Shown: one piece after another, positions 40,283 through 48,720 of the stretch | How positions within the stretch are numbered: the first letter of the stretch is position 1 | Layout: every line of letters begins with the position of its first letter | Source: an uncultured Clostridia bacterium | GTDB taxonomy: Bacteria; Bacillota; Clostridia; Christensenellales; UBA1242 | DNA: 49,513 bases | Direction: 5' to 3' | Assembly (NCBI GenBank): GCA_934772445.1 | Contig: CAKVMJ010000006.1 | Span: 1 to 49,513 of the forward strand | Translations under genes and position numbers: made by a program | The notes under the pieces: generated by a model | Databases searched by the model: none | Seen by the model: only the letters and a program-made list of their open reading frames with translations | What the model was told of the DNA's origin: nothing

Positions 40283-41092
40283 TTAAGCCTCATCTAAACT
40301 ATGCACTGTTTGTTGACTAATTGGTTCTATATCTATATCCTCTTGTGGATTATCAACATATGTTTTTTTACCGTTTTCATCAATTGTAGCCATATCACTC
40401 TCGTAAGCGTTTTGTAGTTCGGTTGACATAATTCCGTATTTAGATATTAATTGTCTTAGCATAGTTTTCATAGCCATACTGTCAAAATCTTTTTCCCAAA
40501 ATGTATATCCTTTTTTCGCTATATATCCTTTAGAATATGTTTCAGCATGCTTTTCCATTTTTTCTTTAGACCAATACATTGCTTTTCTAAAACCGTTTAG
40601 GTATTCGTACATAGCATAATAACCAATTGTTTCAGTTTTTTCTCTTACTGTTTCATCTTGAATTAACTCAACTTTAATTTCCTCTTCTAATGGGTTCCAG
40701 TTTATTAATTCGCCTTTTTTTATTGGTAATACATTAATTTTTTTGTAATATCCGCTTCTTAATGCTAATTGATAATATCCTTTCCAACCAAGTTGGAATA
40801 CTGCTACTTTGCCTTTTGTTTTGTCATTAAATGGTACTAAGTAAAAATGCCCTAATGTTGGAGATGGACTTAAATTTAAACTTTCACCTAAAAGTGCACC
40901 ACTTAATATACTGCCGTTATCGCATTCTTTTAACATAGGATTAGTAGTTACTGCACTAACTATACTTGAAATAAATCTTGCTCCTCTTTGACTATCACCT
41001 AAGATTTGGTTTACTTTTACTGAAACAACACTGCTAGTCATAAAATCAGAAAATCCGATTTTTGATTTTGGTGTTTCTGCTAAATTATTCAT
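40283..41092 (-). CDS. recT: RecT-family single-strand annealing protein
   Basis: This 269-aa protein has RecT signatures: RFISSIVSAVTTNPMLKECD, GALLGESLNLSPSPTLGHFY, VFQLGWKGYYQLALRSGYYK and DFDSMAMKTMLRQLISKYG. It anneals complementary strands during phage recombination and end repair. No exonuclease partner of RecE/YqaJ type was found; the MBL protein downstream may fill that role. Confidence 0.96.
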   Translation of the reverse strand: MNNLAETPKSKIGFSDFMTSSVVSVKVNQILGDSQRGARFISSIVSAVTTNPMLKECDNGSILSGALLGESLNLSPSPTLGHFYLVPFNDKTKGKVAVFQLGWKGYYQLALRSGYYKKINVLPIKKGELINWNPLEEEIKVELIQDETVREKTETIGYYAMYEYLNGFRKAMYWSKEKMEKHAETYSKGYIAKKGYTFWEKDFDSMAMKTMLRQLISKYGIMSTELQNAYESDMATIDENGKKTYVDNPQEDIDIEPISQQTVHSLDEA

Positions 41093-41936
41093 ATATTATA
41101 CCTCTTTCCTCTAAAAATCTTTTTAACTCTCTTGCTTGTTCTTTAGTTGCCTTTATTGTAAATTTAAATGTTATTAATTCATCTTCCTGAATTATTTCTT
41201 TTGGTGGTGTAATAACACTATCTACCACTTCTATTACTTTCTCTTCTTGCTGTTCTATTACCTGTTGTTCTTCTTGTTTTTTGTTTATTTCTTCTATTTG
41301 CTTGTGTCTCTCTATTACTCTCATTTTTGCTAGGGCAAAATCAAGACAGTTTTTATATTCTATTAAAATCTCGTTTTTATATTCTTCCATTTTAATTAAT
41401 TCTAAGTCTTGCAATGTTTTATTAACAAAATTTACTACTTGTTCTTTCAATGCCTTTTCAGTAGCAGATAATGTAATATTTAATTTAATATCTTCAAATT
41501 TAACAATATCTTGAATATTGTTGCCATCGAAGTAATTGTTAGCAAACTCTCTTAAAGCATCTTCTTTGTCTTTTTTTTGTTTTGCCTCTATTTCATTTAT
41601 TGTCTCGGATAATTGACATACACCTTTGTCTAGCAATGTTTTAACTTTCTCTTCATAATATGTATTAAATTCATCGTAAGGTTTATTAATCTCTTTTTTT
41701 ATTTCTTTTCTCTTGTCCTCTAATTGTTTTGAAAGTGAATTAAGATATGTTTTATATTTTTTGATGTCTTGTTTTTTTTCTTCTTGCTGTTCTATGGTTA
41801 ATTTAGAAAAATTATCTACCACTTCTTCTATATCTTTTGTCTTTTCTTTAATCAATTCACTAATGATGTCTAGTTGCTGTTTTATTACAGCCATTTGTTC
41901 CACTTTTACTAATTCGTTAATATTAATATCTTCCAT
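41085..41936 (-). CDS. DUF1351-type recombination-module protein
   Basis: This 283-aa protein starts at MEDININELVKVEQMAVIKQ (ATG 41936), with AAAGGATG 9 bases upstream. Long charged coiled coils (residues 10-120) are followed by IEAKQKKDKEDALREFANNY, matching DUF1351 proteins that pair with RecT in Bacillota phages. The C-terminal ITFKFTIKATKEQARELKRF is also typical. Molecular role unproven, probably DNA-end handling. Confidence 0.85.
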   Translation of the reverse strand: MEDININELVKVEQMAVIKQQLDIISELIKEKTKDIEEVVDNFSKLTIEQQEEKKQDIKKYKTYLNSLSKQLEDKRKEIKKEINKPYDEFNTYYEEKVKTLLDKGVCQLSETINEIEAKQKKDKEDALREFANNYFDGNNIQDIVKFEDIKLNITLSATEKALKEQVVNFVNKTLQDLELIKMEEYKNEILIEYKNCLDFALAKMRVIERHKQIEEINKKQEEQQVIEQQEEKVIEVVDSVITPPKEIIQEDELITFKFTIKATKEQARELKRFLEERGIIYE

Positions 41937-42192
41937 TAAAATCATCCTTTCCCATTGCACATTTTTCACAATAAATTTTATTATTACTTATGAAACAATC
42001 AAAATATCCTTTTATTTCTTCCCCACAAATGTCACATTTAAGAATTTCAATAGAACTACTATCACAATATGGGCAATAATCATATTCAACAGAAGCACAT
42101 TGATTGTCTGTCCCTATTATCTCTTTGTTTGTTTTTGGTGTTGAAAATCTTTGCTTACAATTTTTGCATCTATATAGTTTATATCCATACAT
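41923..42192 (-). CDS. Multi-zinc-ribbon protein (89 aa)
   Basis: The start is MYGYKLYRC (ATG 42192), 8 bases after AGGTGG; the in-frame GTG 12 bases earlier lies inside that site. Four CxxC pairs (CKNC, CPYC, CDIC, CEKC) predict two zinc ribbons. Small proteins of this kind often bind nucleic acid. Confidence 0.75.
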   Translation of the reverse strand: MYGYKLYRCKNCKQRFSTPKTNKEIIGTDNQCASVEYDYCPYCDSSSIEILKCDICGEEIKGYFDCFISNNKIYCEKCAMGKDDFNGRY

Positions 42193-42209
42193 ATATTGTA
42201 CCACCTTTC

Positions 42210-42434
42210 TTATCTTTTGTCAATGATTTTATACTTCTTGTAATGTACTTTATCACCATATCTATTTACGCATGTCATAGTTTCATCTTCAAAGATATAC
42301 CCCTCTGCTTTTAAATTAAATATTTTGGCTGATAATCTTGTTATGCCTAAGTCTTTAAATGCTTCTAAACTGGTGATACTCCCAAAATCTGATATATATT
42401 GTACCACTCTATCTTCTTGTGTTATTTTCTTCAT
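42210..42434 (-). CDS. Winged-HTH phage protein (74 aa)
   Basis: QEDRVVQYISDFGSITSLEA then FKDLGITRLSAKIFNLKAEG is a helix-turn-helix with wing (YKKYKIID). This is the common phage 'helix-turn-helix domain' protein of replication modules. It may regulate or act in replication; not a CI-type repressor by length. Confidence 0.75.
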   Translation of the reverse strand: MKKITQEDRVVQYISDFGSITSLEAFKDLGITRLSAKIFNLKAEGYIFEDETMTCVNRYGDKVHYKKYKIIDKR

Positions 42435-42457
42435 ATTATTTAATCATCCTTTCTTAT

Positions 42458-42604
42458 TTACATATATTCTTTTATAAATTTTATTAAATCTTTGAAAGCC
42501 CTAGTTCTTTTAACATATTTGGTCTTTCCTGTTCCTCTGTCTTCAAACTCTTGTTGCAACATTATTTTTGTTAATTCGCCTATTAACTCATCTTTATCTA
42601 TCAT
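42458..42604 (-). CDS. Small hypothetical protein (48 aa)
   Basis: MIDKDELIGELTKIMLQQEF ... ends FKDLIKFIKEYM. The ATG follows AAGGAG at an unusually long 17 bases; a non-ATG start (ATT) at proper spacing is possible. Helical; function unknown. Confidence 0.6.
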   Translation of the reverse strand: MIDKDELIGELTKIMLQQEFEDRGTGKTKYVKRTRAFKDLIKFIKEYM

Positions 42605-42614
42605 CTTGTTAATT

Positions 42615-43802
42615 TCACTTCTCCTTAAACTTTTGAATATGCCTATCAAATGTAAATTCTTGGGTTGTAGTATTGCCATCGTCATTCTTGGCAATTATAA
42701 CATTCACGTCATGCTTTCTTGTTTTTTCACCTTTATTTTTGTCATGGAGCATTAATACTTTTCTAGCAGATTGTTCTATTTCACCACTATCTCTCAAATC
42801 TTGTAATTTAGGTTCGTCATTATTTACTTGGCTTATTCTTGATAATTGACTTAGCCCTATGACTGTACAATTACAATCTAAACATATTCCTCTTAGTGCC
42901 TTAGCCACATTTGTCATCTTTTCGTATAAACTATTACCGCTTGACTTTATAAGCCCTATATGGTCTAAAAACACGATTATATGACGATTTGTTTTTATGT
43001 TTAGAATATTCTTTTTAATATCAGCAACATTTACGGAATTATTTACAAGGATTATTTTTCTTTGTTCTATTTCCTTACTTAATTGTACTATTAGTTCTTT
43101 ACTGGGATTATCTAAGCCATTTACGTCATTAAGTTCCATCATGGTAGTATTTGTGCTTAATGCTATTAATCTTTTGTATAATATGTTTTTTGACATCTCC
43201 ATATTGAAATATATACATTGATAATCTCTACTCAGATTGTATAATAAATTTAACGCAAATGCTGTTTTTCCACCACCTGTGCCACCTGCTAATATAAGTA
43301 AATCGTTTTGTGATAAGTTTAAATTACTATCTAATCTTGGGTAACCTAACAAAACCTGTTGTTTTTTATCTTTTAATGTAAGAATAACATCTTCTGCAGT
43401 AATGTAACTATTTTCTTGATAATTTATATCATTAAGGCATTCCAATTGCTTTAAATTTTCTTGATAGTTATTCCCGTCATATGAATTTATTATCTCTTTA
43501 TATTTTCTGTTTTTGTATTTTTCAATTATCCCTTTTTGTAATTCTTCAAATTTTATTTCTTTTGAAGAGAACCACAAATTATTAGTTAATAACTCATAGT
43601 AATAAACAACATCAAAATTTTTGTGTGCAGTCAATAGTTCGGGGATAAATTCTTTATGTTTTTTATACTCATCAATCATTATGGAAAACATTACTTTGTC
43701 TGCTCCTATAAAATAATCAGGTTGTAATATATTTCTTTCTAACAACGATGGAAAATTTGAAATTAATGATAGGTATTCATATTCCATTGTATGTTGTTGC
43801 AT
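42615..43802 (-). CDS. dnaB: DnaB-like replicative helicase
   Basis: This 395-aa protein has an N-terminal helical domain (1-100), Walker A AGGTGGGKT (about 172-180), the DnaB region YFNMEMSKNILYKRLIALST, Walker B IIVFLDHIGLI, the HGL-like LSQLSR motif and GEIEQSARKVLML. It unwinds DNA at the fork. No primase, loader or polymerase gene was recognised, so the phage likely borrows those from the host. Confidence 0.94.
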   Translation of the reverse strand: MQQHTMEYEYLSLISNFPSLLERNILQPDYFIGADKVMFSIMIDEYKKHKEFIPELLTAHKNFDVVYYYELLTNNLWFSSKEIKFEELQKGIIEKYKNRKYKEIINSYDGNNYQENLKQLECLNDINYQENSYITAEDVILTLKDKKQQVLLGYPRLDSNLNLSQNDLLILAGGTGGGKTAFALNLLYNLSRDYQCIYFNMEMSKNILYKRLIALSTNTTMMELNDVNGLDNPSKELIVQLSKEIEQRKIILVNNSVNVADIKKNILNIKTNRHIIVFLDHIGLIKSSGNSLYEKMTNVAKALRGICLDCNCTVIGLSQLSRISQVNNDEPKLQDLRDSGEIEQSARKVLMLHDKNKGEKTRKHDVNVIIAKNDDGNTTTQEFTFDRHIQKFKEK

Positions 43803-43814
43803 ATTTTATCCCCT

Positions 43815-43997
43815 TTAAGTTAGTATTTTTTGTTTTATTAATTCGATGCCATAATCTGAATGACTTGTAACATATTCTATTAAGTCTATTGCTTCAATTA
43901 AATCGTTGTAATTAAATTCTATTATTTTTTCGTACTTATGTGTTTTTTCATTATAACTTGTGTAATCTTTAATTAACACGGTATATCTTGTTTCCAT
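43815..43997 (-). CDS. Small hypothetical protein (60 aa)
   Basis: The protein (METRYTVLIKDYTSYNEKTH...) ends DYGIELIKQKILT. Alpha/beta; overlaps nothing but lies 1 base from its upstream gene. Unknown function. Confidence 0.72.
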   Translation of the reverse strand: METRYTVLIKDYTSYNEKTHKYEKIIEFNYNDLIEAIDLIEYVTSHSDYGIELIKQKILT

Positions 43998-43998
43998 A

Positions 43999-44160
43999 TT
44001 ACTCTCCTTTCTTTTTCACTATTGGTTTTAACTCAATTCTATCACTATAAACAAGCATATAAAATTGATTGCCATTTGATTTGATGAAAGCCTTTGGTAT
44101 TATTATTCGGTTTTTTTCTTTATCGGCTTTCTTCATAAATGTCATTATGGGTTGTTCCAT
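43999..44160 (-). CDS. AbrB/MazE-like swapped-hairpin protein (53 aa)
   Basis: MEQPIMTFMKKADKEKNRII then IPKAFIKSNGNQFYMLVYSD, RIELKPI. The pattern of basic strand, 'IIIPKAFIK', then a C-terminal strand fits SpoVT-AbrB-like DNA-binding dimers. First gene behind the early promoter, so possibly an autoregulator of the replication operon. Confidence 0.65.
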   Translation of the reverse strand: MEQPIMTFMKKADKEKNRIIIPKAFIKSNGNQFYMLVYSDRIELKPIVKKKGE

Positions 44161-44191
44161 TTTCTCGCCTACCTTTCTTTATTGTGATTAC

Positions 44192-44220
44192 ATTGTACCA
44201 CGTTTTACCCCACTTGTCAA
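44192..44220 (-). promoter_or_regulatory. Early promoter of the replication operon
   Basis: TTGACA (44220-44215), 17 bases, TACAAT (44197-44192), about 32 bases before the first start codon. Confidence 0.88.
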
Positions 44221-44224
44221 TACT

Positions 44225-44254
44225 AAAAAAAAGAGAAATTATTTTTTCTCTTTT
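44225..44254 (-). terminator. Terminator of the late operon
   Basis: The stem AAAAGAGAAA/TTTCTCTTTT (44254-44245 with 44238-44229), followed by UUUU, directly after the amidase stop. Confidence 0.9.
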
Positions 44255-45170
44255 ATTTATTCAACCATTTCTTTATTAAATCTATCAATGCCTTGAAAAA
44301 TCTTTTTATAAAGTTTTCTGTTATTTCAGGCTCATCAGGTTCAGGTGTTGGAGTTGGTTCTGGTGTAGGTTCAGGAGTAGGTTCAGGGATTGGCTCTTCT
44401 TTCGGCTCTTCACTCACAATATCATCACAATCTTTTATATTAAAACCATTCATGATATTATTTTTATATGAATATTCAGTTAAGTAATAATCAGAACCTA
44501 TTGGATGATGCACGATAGCAACAATATTATCAATAACATCTCCCTCTTTGAATTGCTTTACTGATTTTGCTTGACTATAAGTACTAAAATCTAAATCCCA
44601 TAGGTTAGCATCACAATTTAATTTTACACTTTTTCTTTCTATTTCTTCAACTTTTAATTTTGGACTGGCTAATTTCTTGTTAACCTCATCTGCAATATAT
44701 GGAAATTTACTCGCCAAGTAATCTCCGGGACATGAAGTATTAGCAAACCACCTGTGCATAGTTAAATTGCCACTAGCATCGCCAGTGAAGTTCAATTTTT
44801 CAATATCATTTCTTTTACATATATCAACACATAATTCAATTAATCTTGATAATACATAATCTGAAACAGGCCAATTTCCACCAGTAGCACTATTAGACAC
44901 TTCAATAGTTATTGCTCTTTGGTCGTTATCCCAACTTGAAGAACACCAAGAACGATTTTTTTCTTCAACATACATTGCAATTCTTCCATCACTGCCTATG
45001 CCATAATTTGAACTTGCTTGTCTTGAACTTGGAGCAAATATTTCTCCTAATGTTTCAACTGAAACTACTCCAGCAACATGATGTATTGTAATTTTATCTA
45101 TTTTATGATTTCTTGGGTTATTGCTATTAGGGGATATTCTCGTGTATTGTACTAAAGGGCTATTACTCAT
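44253..45170 (-). CDS. Endolysin: N-acetylmuramoyl-L-alanine amidase with Pro-rich linker and C-terminal amphipathic helix
   Basis: This 305-aa protein starts at MSNSPLVQYTRISPN (ATG 45170), 9 bases after GGAG; an ATG three codons earlier directly abuts that site. The Amidase_2/PGRP fold has zinc ligands H30 (ITIHHVAG), H139 (LTMHRWF) and C147 (TSCPGDYL). An SH3-like wall-binding segment follows (about 178-242). Then comes an unusual PEPTP repeat linker (254-282) and a basic amphipathic helix (FIKRFFKALIDLIKKWLNK). It lyses the host wall with the adjacent holin. Confidence 0.92.
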   Translation of the reverse strand: MSNSPLVQYTRISPNSNNPRNHKIDKITIHHVAGVVSVETLGEIFAPSSRQASSNYGIGSDGRIAMYVEEKNRSWCSSSWDNDQRAITIEVSNSATGGNWPVSDYVLSRLIELCVDICKRNDIEKLNFTGDASGNLTMHRWFANTSCPGDYLASKFPYIADEVNKKLASPKLKVEEIERKSVKLNCDANLWDLDFSTYSQAKSVKQFKEGDVIDNIVAIVHHPIGSDYYLTEYSYKNNIMNGFNIKDCDDIVSEEPKEEPIPEPTPEPTPEPTPTPEPDEPEITENFIKRFFKALIDLIKKWLNK

Positions 45171-45231
45171 TTGGCTCATCTCCTTTATTGTTTGATAACT
45201 CTTCTTCCATTTCTTTTGTTAATTTTTCCAT
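45163..45231 (-). CDS. Possible 22-aa coupling ORF before the amidase
   Basis: MEKLTKEMEEELSNNKGDEP NE overlaps the amidase start and has a weak AGAGAGAT site. It may only serve translational coupling; listed with low confidence. Confidence 0.3.
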   Translation of the reverse strand: MEKLTKEMEEELSNNKGDEPNE

Positions 45232-45233
45232 TT

Positions 45234-45488
45234 TTATCTCTCTTTCTTTATCATTTTTTCAATATTATTTAAGACGTCATATGCTCCCCCAGCAAGTAAA
45301 CCACTTAATGCAATAGCCACTTTAAAGTCTTTTGTAATTATCCATTCAATTATTGCTACAATTACACCGATTAAAATATTTTGAATTGGTATTAAGTTAT
45401 TTGATATGAATTTTGATTTCTTTGCAAATATACCTAATATCCAAGTTAGAATAATTGTAACTACTGTTATAATTTGTGTTAGTTCCAT
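45234..45488 (-). CDS. Holin (Dp-1-like)
   Basis: This 84-aa protein has two transmembrane segments (ITVVTIILTWILGIFAKK at 6-23; IPIQNILIGVIVAIIEWIIT at 34-53) and the conserved ITKDFKVAIALSGLLAGGAY DVLNN end of the phage_holin_Dp1 type. It makes the membrane lesion that releases the amidase next to it. Confidence 0.9.
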   Translation of the reverse strand: MELTQIITVVTIILTWILGIFAKKSKFISNNLIPIQNILIGVIVAIIEWIITKDFKVAIALSGLLAGGAYDVLNNIEKMIKKER

Positions 45489-45707
45489 TTATTTCACCTC
45501 TTCTTCCGTATATAATTCTTTACAGTCTTCTAAACTGTTAATTTGGTCTCCTAAAAATATTAATGTTGAATAATAAGGAGTATGTTCTGGTACGATGTTT
45601 CCCATTTCGTCTATGTGTTCTGAAATGTACACATCTTTTTTATCTCTTAATTGTTTTCCCTCATCAGCAATTAATAATTTCGGCTTTGTTCTTCCTATAA
45701 ATTCCAT
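45489..45707 (-). CDS. Small pre-holin protein (72 aa)
   Basis: MEFIGRTKPKLLIADEGKQL then IDEMGNIVPEHTPYYSTLIF LGDQI: a pattern regularly found between tail and holin genes in Bacillota siphoviruses; possibly a tail-end or lysis-associated protein. AGGTGAT precedes the start. Confidence 0.78.
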   Translation of the reverse strand: MEFIGRTKPKLLIADEGKQLRDKKDVYISEHIDEMGNIVPEHTPYYSTLIFLGDQINSLEDCKELYTEEEVK

Positions 45708-45723
45708 TCTATCACCTCTCTCA

Positions 45724-46983
45724 CTAACTTACTGTCCATCCTTTATTGGTTGCTATTGCAATTTCTTCCGCTGTAAGTTTTGCTAAATTTATACTACCCA
45801 ACAATAATTGTTGTGTTTTACACCCTTTAGTTTTTATATCGTATAAATTATTTATTACATTCATTAAACTATCATGCGTTAGTTTCAGACAATAACTTAT
45901 TGTCAATGCGTAATTACTATTATTTGCAGAGGCAGTAGTGCTATACGCTTGCCCTAAGTTTTCAAAACCGCCAACATTCTTTAAATAAGTATCTCCATAT
46001 AAAACATTATTTATGTTTGTCGCACTTTTCATGTTTAATTTTGGTACAGTTATCAAAGCATAGCAAGACGAAAAAGAACTTGAAAAATTAAAAACGTTTG
46101 GTGTTTCCATTTCAGGTATTGCATTTAACGAAGCACAATGGTCGAAAGTATAATTCATATTTATAATATTTTGAGTATTTTTAATATTTATTTTTCTTAG
46201 AGAAAAACAAGATGAAAAGCAACTTGCCATGTTTTTTGCATTTATTACATTTATTTCGGGTATTTCTCTCAAGGAGTAACAAGATGAAAAACAATTCATA
46301 AAGTTTGTTCCTTTGCTGGTATCTATATTTGGTATTTTAATCAAACTAGTGCAAAACATAAACATAGCAGAAAAATTAAGGTTTTCTGAAAAGTCCAACT
46401 CAGGCAAAGATGTTAAAGAGTAGCAATTTTTAAACATATTTGCTGTGCTTTTAAAATCACTGACATCTAATTTTGGTATGGCAATTAAACAATTATAACT
46501 TTCAAAAGACCTTGTTACGGGAATTTTAGGGTAATACCTTGTTCCAGTATTAACTGAAAAAGTCATTTCATCTTCACTAAGCATATATTTATCATCGTCA
46601 TCTTTATCCCATTGCACACCATATTTTTGGCAATAATTTATATCTTCATCGCTCCAACCTATCTTCTTTAGCCCAATTCTATCAAAATTGCCTGAAAATA
46701 ATGGAGATGGAACATCAACGTTTGCTTTTGAATTTTCTGAAACATCATATACTCCGTTTGCTGATATTTCTATTGTACCACTTGGTTTTATATATTCATC
46801 AGGAATTTTATTTACTATTACCTTAGATAAACCATCATACGTTCCGTCAGACACTACTTCTTGTATTTGTTTACTAGGTATTATTTCTTTTTCTTGTAAT
46901 TTTGCCTGTGTAATATTTGGAAATTTTACACTAACTTTCATTTTTAATGGCTCTACATCGTTGATTATTTTTAGTTTTAGCAT
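45724..46983 (-). CDS. BspA-like leucine-rich repeat tail/baseplate protein (419 aa)
   Basis: The N-terminal 100 residues are a virion-attachment-like beta part (KEIIPSKQIQEVVSDGTYDG ... SGTIEISANGVYDVSE). Residues about 165-335 are irregular BspA-type leucine-rich repeats with repeated 'FSSCYSLREIPE' units. The last 80 residues (NLGQAYSTT ... LYDIKTKGC ... GWTVS) are shared with the 47344-48144 product. BspA-like LRRs bind host glycans or proteins; a receptor-binding role is inferred. Confidence 0.82.
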   Translation of the reverse strand: MLKLKIINDVEPLKMKVSVKFPNITQAKLQEKEIIPSKQIQEVVSDGTYDGLSKVIVNKIPDEYIKPSGTIEISANGVYDVSENSKANVDVPSPLFSGNFDRIGLKKIGWSDEDINYCQKYGVQWDKDDDDKYMLSEDEMTFSVNTGTRYYPKIPVTRSFESYNCLIAIPKLDVSDFKSTANMFKNCYSLTSLPELDFSENLNFSAMFMFCTSLIKIPNIDTSKGTNFMNCFSSCYSLREIPEINVINAKNMASCFSSCFSLRKINIKNTQNIINMNYTFDHCASLNAIPEMETPNVFNFSSSFSSCYALITVPKLNMKSATNINNVLYGDTYLKNVGGFENLGQAYSTTASANNSNYALTISYCLKLTHDSLMNVINNLYDIKTKGCKTQQLLLGSINLAKLTAEEIAIATNKGWTVS

Positions 46984-47327
46984 TATACTTCACCATCTGA
47001 CATTTTTATTTGTTTTAAACAATCATACCAATAGAAACTGTCTATATATGTGCCATTTATTGTGTTGTTCCCGTTGGCATCTTTTTTATACATTATTCTA
47101 ACATCTATTTTGACTTTTTCTTTAAAATTAAAGGTTTCATCTTCTGTTAGATATATTACAAAGCATTTTTTATTTTCATCATATGAAATATCACTACTAA
47201 TGCCATCGTATATTTTCACCAAGTCTTGAATAACGAATTGTACTTTTTCTACACTTCCGACATCTAATAAGTTATCTTCACTATCATAAATTTGTATTTC
47301 TAAATAAAATTGGTTCCCTTGTTTCAT
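46983..47327 (-). CDS. Baseplate upper protein-like (BppU N-domain)
   Basis: This 114-aa beta-rich protein (MKQGNQFYLEIQIYDSEDNL... KVQFVIQDLVKIYDG) has the pattern of BppU-type N-domains that clamp baseplate components. It lies between two BspA-like genes and overlaps one by a base. It could connect receptor-binding proteins to the tail. Confidence 0.7.
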   Translation of the reverse strand: MKQGNQFYLEIQIYDSEDNLLDVGSVEKVQFVIQDLVKIYDGISSDISYDENKKCFVIYLTEDETFNFKEKVKIDVRIMYKKDANGNNTINGTYIDSFYWYDCLKQIKMSDGEV

Positions 47328-47343
47328 CTTATTTCTCCTTTTT

Positions 47344-48144
47344 TTAACTTACTGTCCAACCATAAGATTGTGCTTGTGCTAAAGCATTTTGCCCCTCTGT
47401 TGATGTTAATTTGGCTAAATTGGTTTCACCTAATATAATACTTTGTTGATTGCATCCTTTAGTTTTTATATCATATAATCCACTTAATATGTTAATTAGA
47501 GACTGCTCTGTTAATTTAGTGCATAACGACAAAGATAAAGTATATTGATAATAATTGGCTTGTTCAGTAGTGCTATATGCTTGGCCTAAGTTTTGAAAAG
47601 TGCCAATTATCGTAGTTAAATTGGTGCAATTTATTAAAATATTAGCAATGTAATTGACATTTTGAAAATTCCAACCTGTTATATTTAATGTATTTAAAGA
47701 TAGGCAATTAGAAAACGCGTTATTCATATTAGTAACATTAGATGTATCAAAATTACTTAAGTCCAAAGTTGTTAAACTTTCACAATTAGAAAACATACTC
47801 TTCATATTGGTAACATTAGATGTATCAAAATTACTTAAGTCCAAAGTTTCAAGGTTAATAAAATCACTAAAGGCAACCTTTAAAGAAGTACAATTTGGAC
47901 TTACAGTAACTTGTGGAAGTTTTTTAATAAGTTTGCGAGCGTCAAAATACGATGATGAAATTTCAGTAAGAAAATAATCATTCAGGTTGGCACCAGTTCC
48001 AGTAGTAATATTGTTTACAAATGTAGCGTATTGGTCTATTTTTTCATTTGCTATCTTTGTTGAAGTGCCTAATTTGTTATTAATTGCTGTTTTAAGGCTT
48101 GTTTTTGCATTTTTTAATCTTGTAATTTCACTTGTTATACTCAT
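47344..48144 (-). CDS. BspA-like (DUF285) repeat tail protein (266 aa)
   Basis: The coiled N-terminus (MSITSEITRLKNAKTSLKTA INNK) is typical of phage fibres. Then come 26-residue DUF285 repeats (TLDLSNFDTSNVTNMKSMF twice, residues about 105-160), encoded by a near-perfect DNA repeat. The same 80-residue C-terminal domain as the 45724-46983 product follows (LGQAYSTT ... LYDIKTKGC ... GWTVS). Predicted receptor-binding or surface-adhesion component. Confidence 0.85.
   Translation of the reverse strand: MSITSEITRLKNAKTSLKTAINNKLGTSTKIANEKIDQYATFVNNITTGTGANLNDYFLTEISSSYFDARKLIKKLPQVTVSPNCTSLKVAFSDFINLETLDLSNFDTSNVTNMKSMFSNCESLTTLDLSNFDTSNVTNMNNAFSNCLSLNTLNITGWNFQNVNYIANILINCTNLTTIIGTFQNLGQAYSTTEQANYYQYTLSLSLCTKLTEQSLINILSGLYDIKTKGCNQQSIILGETNLAKLTSTEGQNALAQAQSYGWTVS
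47732..47848. repeat. Direct repeat of 39 bp with 78-bp period inside the BspA-like gene
   Basis: The 39-base segment at 47732-47770 recurs exactly at 47810-47848. The 78-base period equals 26 codons and encodes the repeated LDLSNFDTSNVTNM unit, so recent tandem duplication or gene conversion is likely. Confidence 0.85.
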
Positions 48145-48653
48145 TATATATCACCTAACAAACTTTCTACATTGCCTATTATATTATATACGCATTTAGC
48201 ACTAGGATATTGCTTGTCCGTAGAACTGGAACTTATTGTAGTTACTTTATTTGAAGAATTTTCTAATCCAGTTAAATCTGTAGATTTAATGAAACCACTA
48301 TCATTAGTTAAATCAGAAGTTTTTGATGGTATATTAGGGGTATCTTGTATGTCGTTCCAAGCAACACTAGTTGACGACGTTCCATCAACACTTAATACTT
48401 CACCAGACATTTTTAAGCCTGCTCCTACTTTTATTCCACCTTTTGTAGTACTGCTAGCGGTAGGTAAGGTATAACTAGATTGACCTGCACTAGATATTGC
48501 ATTTTCAATATTTGCCTGCATTGTATTGAATGTATTAGCATTTAAATCTGTGCCACCACTATATTCACCATCTTGAACATAGTATTTTGTGCCGTCTATT
48601 TCTATATAAGGTCTTGTTTTTATCGTAGCATCGGTAAAATTTATTTTTTCCAT
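48144..48653 (-). CDS. Tail fibre-like / baseplate protein (169 aa)
   Basis: The N-terminal part reads KTRPYIEIDGTKYYVQDGEY. The middle has PTASSTTKGGIKVGAGLKMS and KTSDLTNDSGFIKSTDL repeats common in tail fibres. The C-terminal SSSTDKQYPSAKCVYNIIGN segment is also fibre-typical. It probably trimerises and attaches neighbouring repeat proteins. Confidence 0.78.
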   Translation of the reverse strand: MEKINFTDATIKTRPYIEIDGTKYYVQDGEYSGGTDLNANTFNTMQANIENAISSAGQSSYTLPTASSTTKGGIKVGAGLKMSGEVLSVDGTSSTSVAWNDIQDTPNIPSKTSDLTNDSGFIKSTDLTGLENSSNKVTTISSSSTDKQYPSAKCVYNIIGNVESLLGDI

Positions 48654-48720
48654 TTATATATCACCTCTATTTTTCATTTATATTTTATTACATTTTTGAT
48701 TTTTAGACAATTTTATTCTT

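Noticed and set aside
41713..42144. Long plus-strand open frames opposite minus-strand genes (also at 504-821, 6775-7128, 13809-14108, 46688-47101)
   Set aside because: They lack ribosome sites, are hydrophobic antisense readings of AT-rich coding DNA, and lie entirely over well-supported genes.
44320..44400. Tandem DNA repeat (GGTTCAGGWGTW) as a regulatory repeat array
   Set aside because: It is the coding sequence of the PEPTP linker in the amidase.
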